Shown here piece after piece: positions 5,255-5,376 of a DNA stretch of 5,376 bases (the first letter of the stretch is position 1; each line of letters opens with the position of its first letter). The stretch comes from Bacteroidaceae bacterium (GTDB lineage Bacteria > Bacteroidota > Bacteroidia > Bacteroidales > Bacteroidaceae). Location of the stretch: contig JAFUNW010000373.1 in assembly GCA_017472905.1 (NCBI GenBank), positions 1 through 5,376 on the forward strand, in the 5' to 3' direction. The position numbers and the translations under genes are program-made. The notes under the pieces are model-generated. The model had not been told where the DNA came from and did not search any database. It worked only from the letters and a program-made list of their open reading frames with translations.

Positions 5255-5376
5255 TTACTTAACAATTACCTTTTGTCCGTTGATGACGTAGATCTTGCCG
5301 CGTTCGATGTTGCTTACGCGTTTTCCGTCAAGCGTATAGATGGCACCGTCTTTCACAGAAATCTTGTCCAACAATA
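5255..5376 (-). CDS. C-terminus of a secreted protein with sorting-type tail (partial)
   Basis: The last 40 codons of a gene entering from beyond the window end. They read LLDKISVKDGAIYTLDGKRV, then SNIERGKIYVINGQKVIVK, then TAA. The pattern IYxLDGKRV...GKIYVxNGxKVIVK is the short C-terminal domain found on many secreted or surface proteins of Bacteroidales, especially Prevotella, and resembles the Por-secretion (type IX) tail. The main domain is outside the window, so the protein's activity cannot be stated. The 59-residue peptide gene lies downstream on the same strand with a hairpin between them. The frame is clear because it ends cleanly at the stop and matches the family pattern over all visible residues. 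Confidence 0.8.
   Translation of the reverse strand, partial: LLDKISVKDGAIYTLDGKRVSNIERGKIYVINGQKVIVK

Noticed and set aside
5128..5265. 46-codon N-terminal extension of the small peptide
   Set aside because: It translates the hairpin at 5178-5228 and overlaps the end of the neighbouring gene. The conserved MKELKYEAPK start is downstream.

Overview
The window looks like chromosomal DNA of a Bacteroidota bacterium, most likely Bacteroidales and perhaps Prevotella-like. The reasons are three promoters of the Bacteroides type (TAnnTTTG at -7, TTG/TTTG at -33), gene starts with A-rich leaders and no Shine-Dalgarno sequence, a secreted-protein C-terminus ending in the short 'IYTLDGKRV...GKIYVINGQKVIVK' pattern common in that group, and a small 'MKELKYEAPKVEIIEV' peptide gene. 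Genus assignment is an inference.

Layout, left to right. 1-370: half of a mosaic repeat block. 413-1507 (+): a secreted CapA-family protein. 1524-1701: a complete tRNA-His(GTG) unit with promoter and terminator. 1702-2183: a spacer with a hairpin repeat, four 21-bp tandem repeats inside a doubtful small ORF, and a pyrimidine tract. 2184-2898: a second mosaic repeat block. 2919-3100: a complete initiator tRNA-fMet(CAT) unit. 3186-3960 (-): a two-gene operon, DUF4160 protein then DUF2442-HTH protein, overlapping by ATGA. It is a probable toxin-antitoxin pair with operator-like dyads at its promoter. 4029-4853: a third mosaic repeat block. 4867-4901: a strong terminator. 4948-5127 (-): a 59-residue peptide gene. 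5178-5228: a long hairpin. 5255-5376 (-): the C-terminus of a secreted protein that runs off the window.

The most unusual content is the repeat DNA, about a third of the window. Thirteen copies or derivatives of a short hairpin repeat (unit A), joined by linker and GGAGATAAAG-type modules, occur in three intergenic blocks. Blocks 2 and 3 are each large imperfect palindromes: A units point outward on both sides of a G/C-rich core (unit C). Block 1 is the right half of such a palindrome, cut by the window edge. Unit A shows paired base changes in its stem. The halves of blocks 1 and 3 form a roughly 248-bp inverted repeat (97% identical over the first 160 bp) around a 4-kb segment carrying capA, both tRNAs and the TA pair.

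The genes do not form one pathway. They are separate housekeeping or accessory units spaced by repeat blocks. The only operon-like set supported is the TA pair. The peptide gene may be read from the upstream secreted-protein gene, since no promoter of its own is visible.
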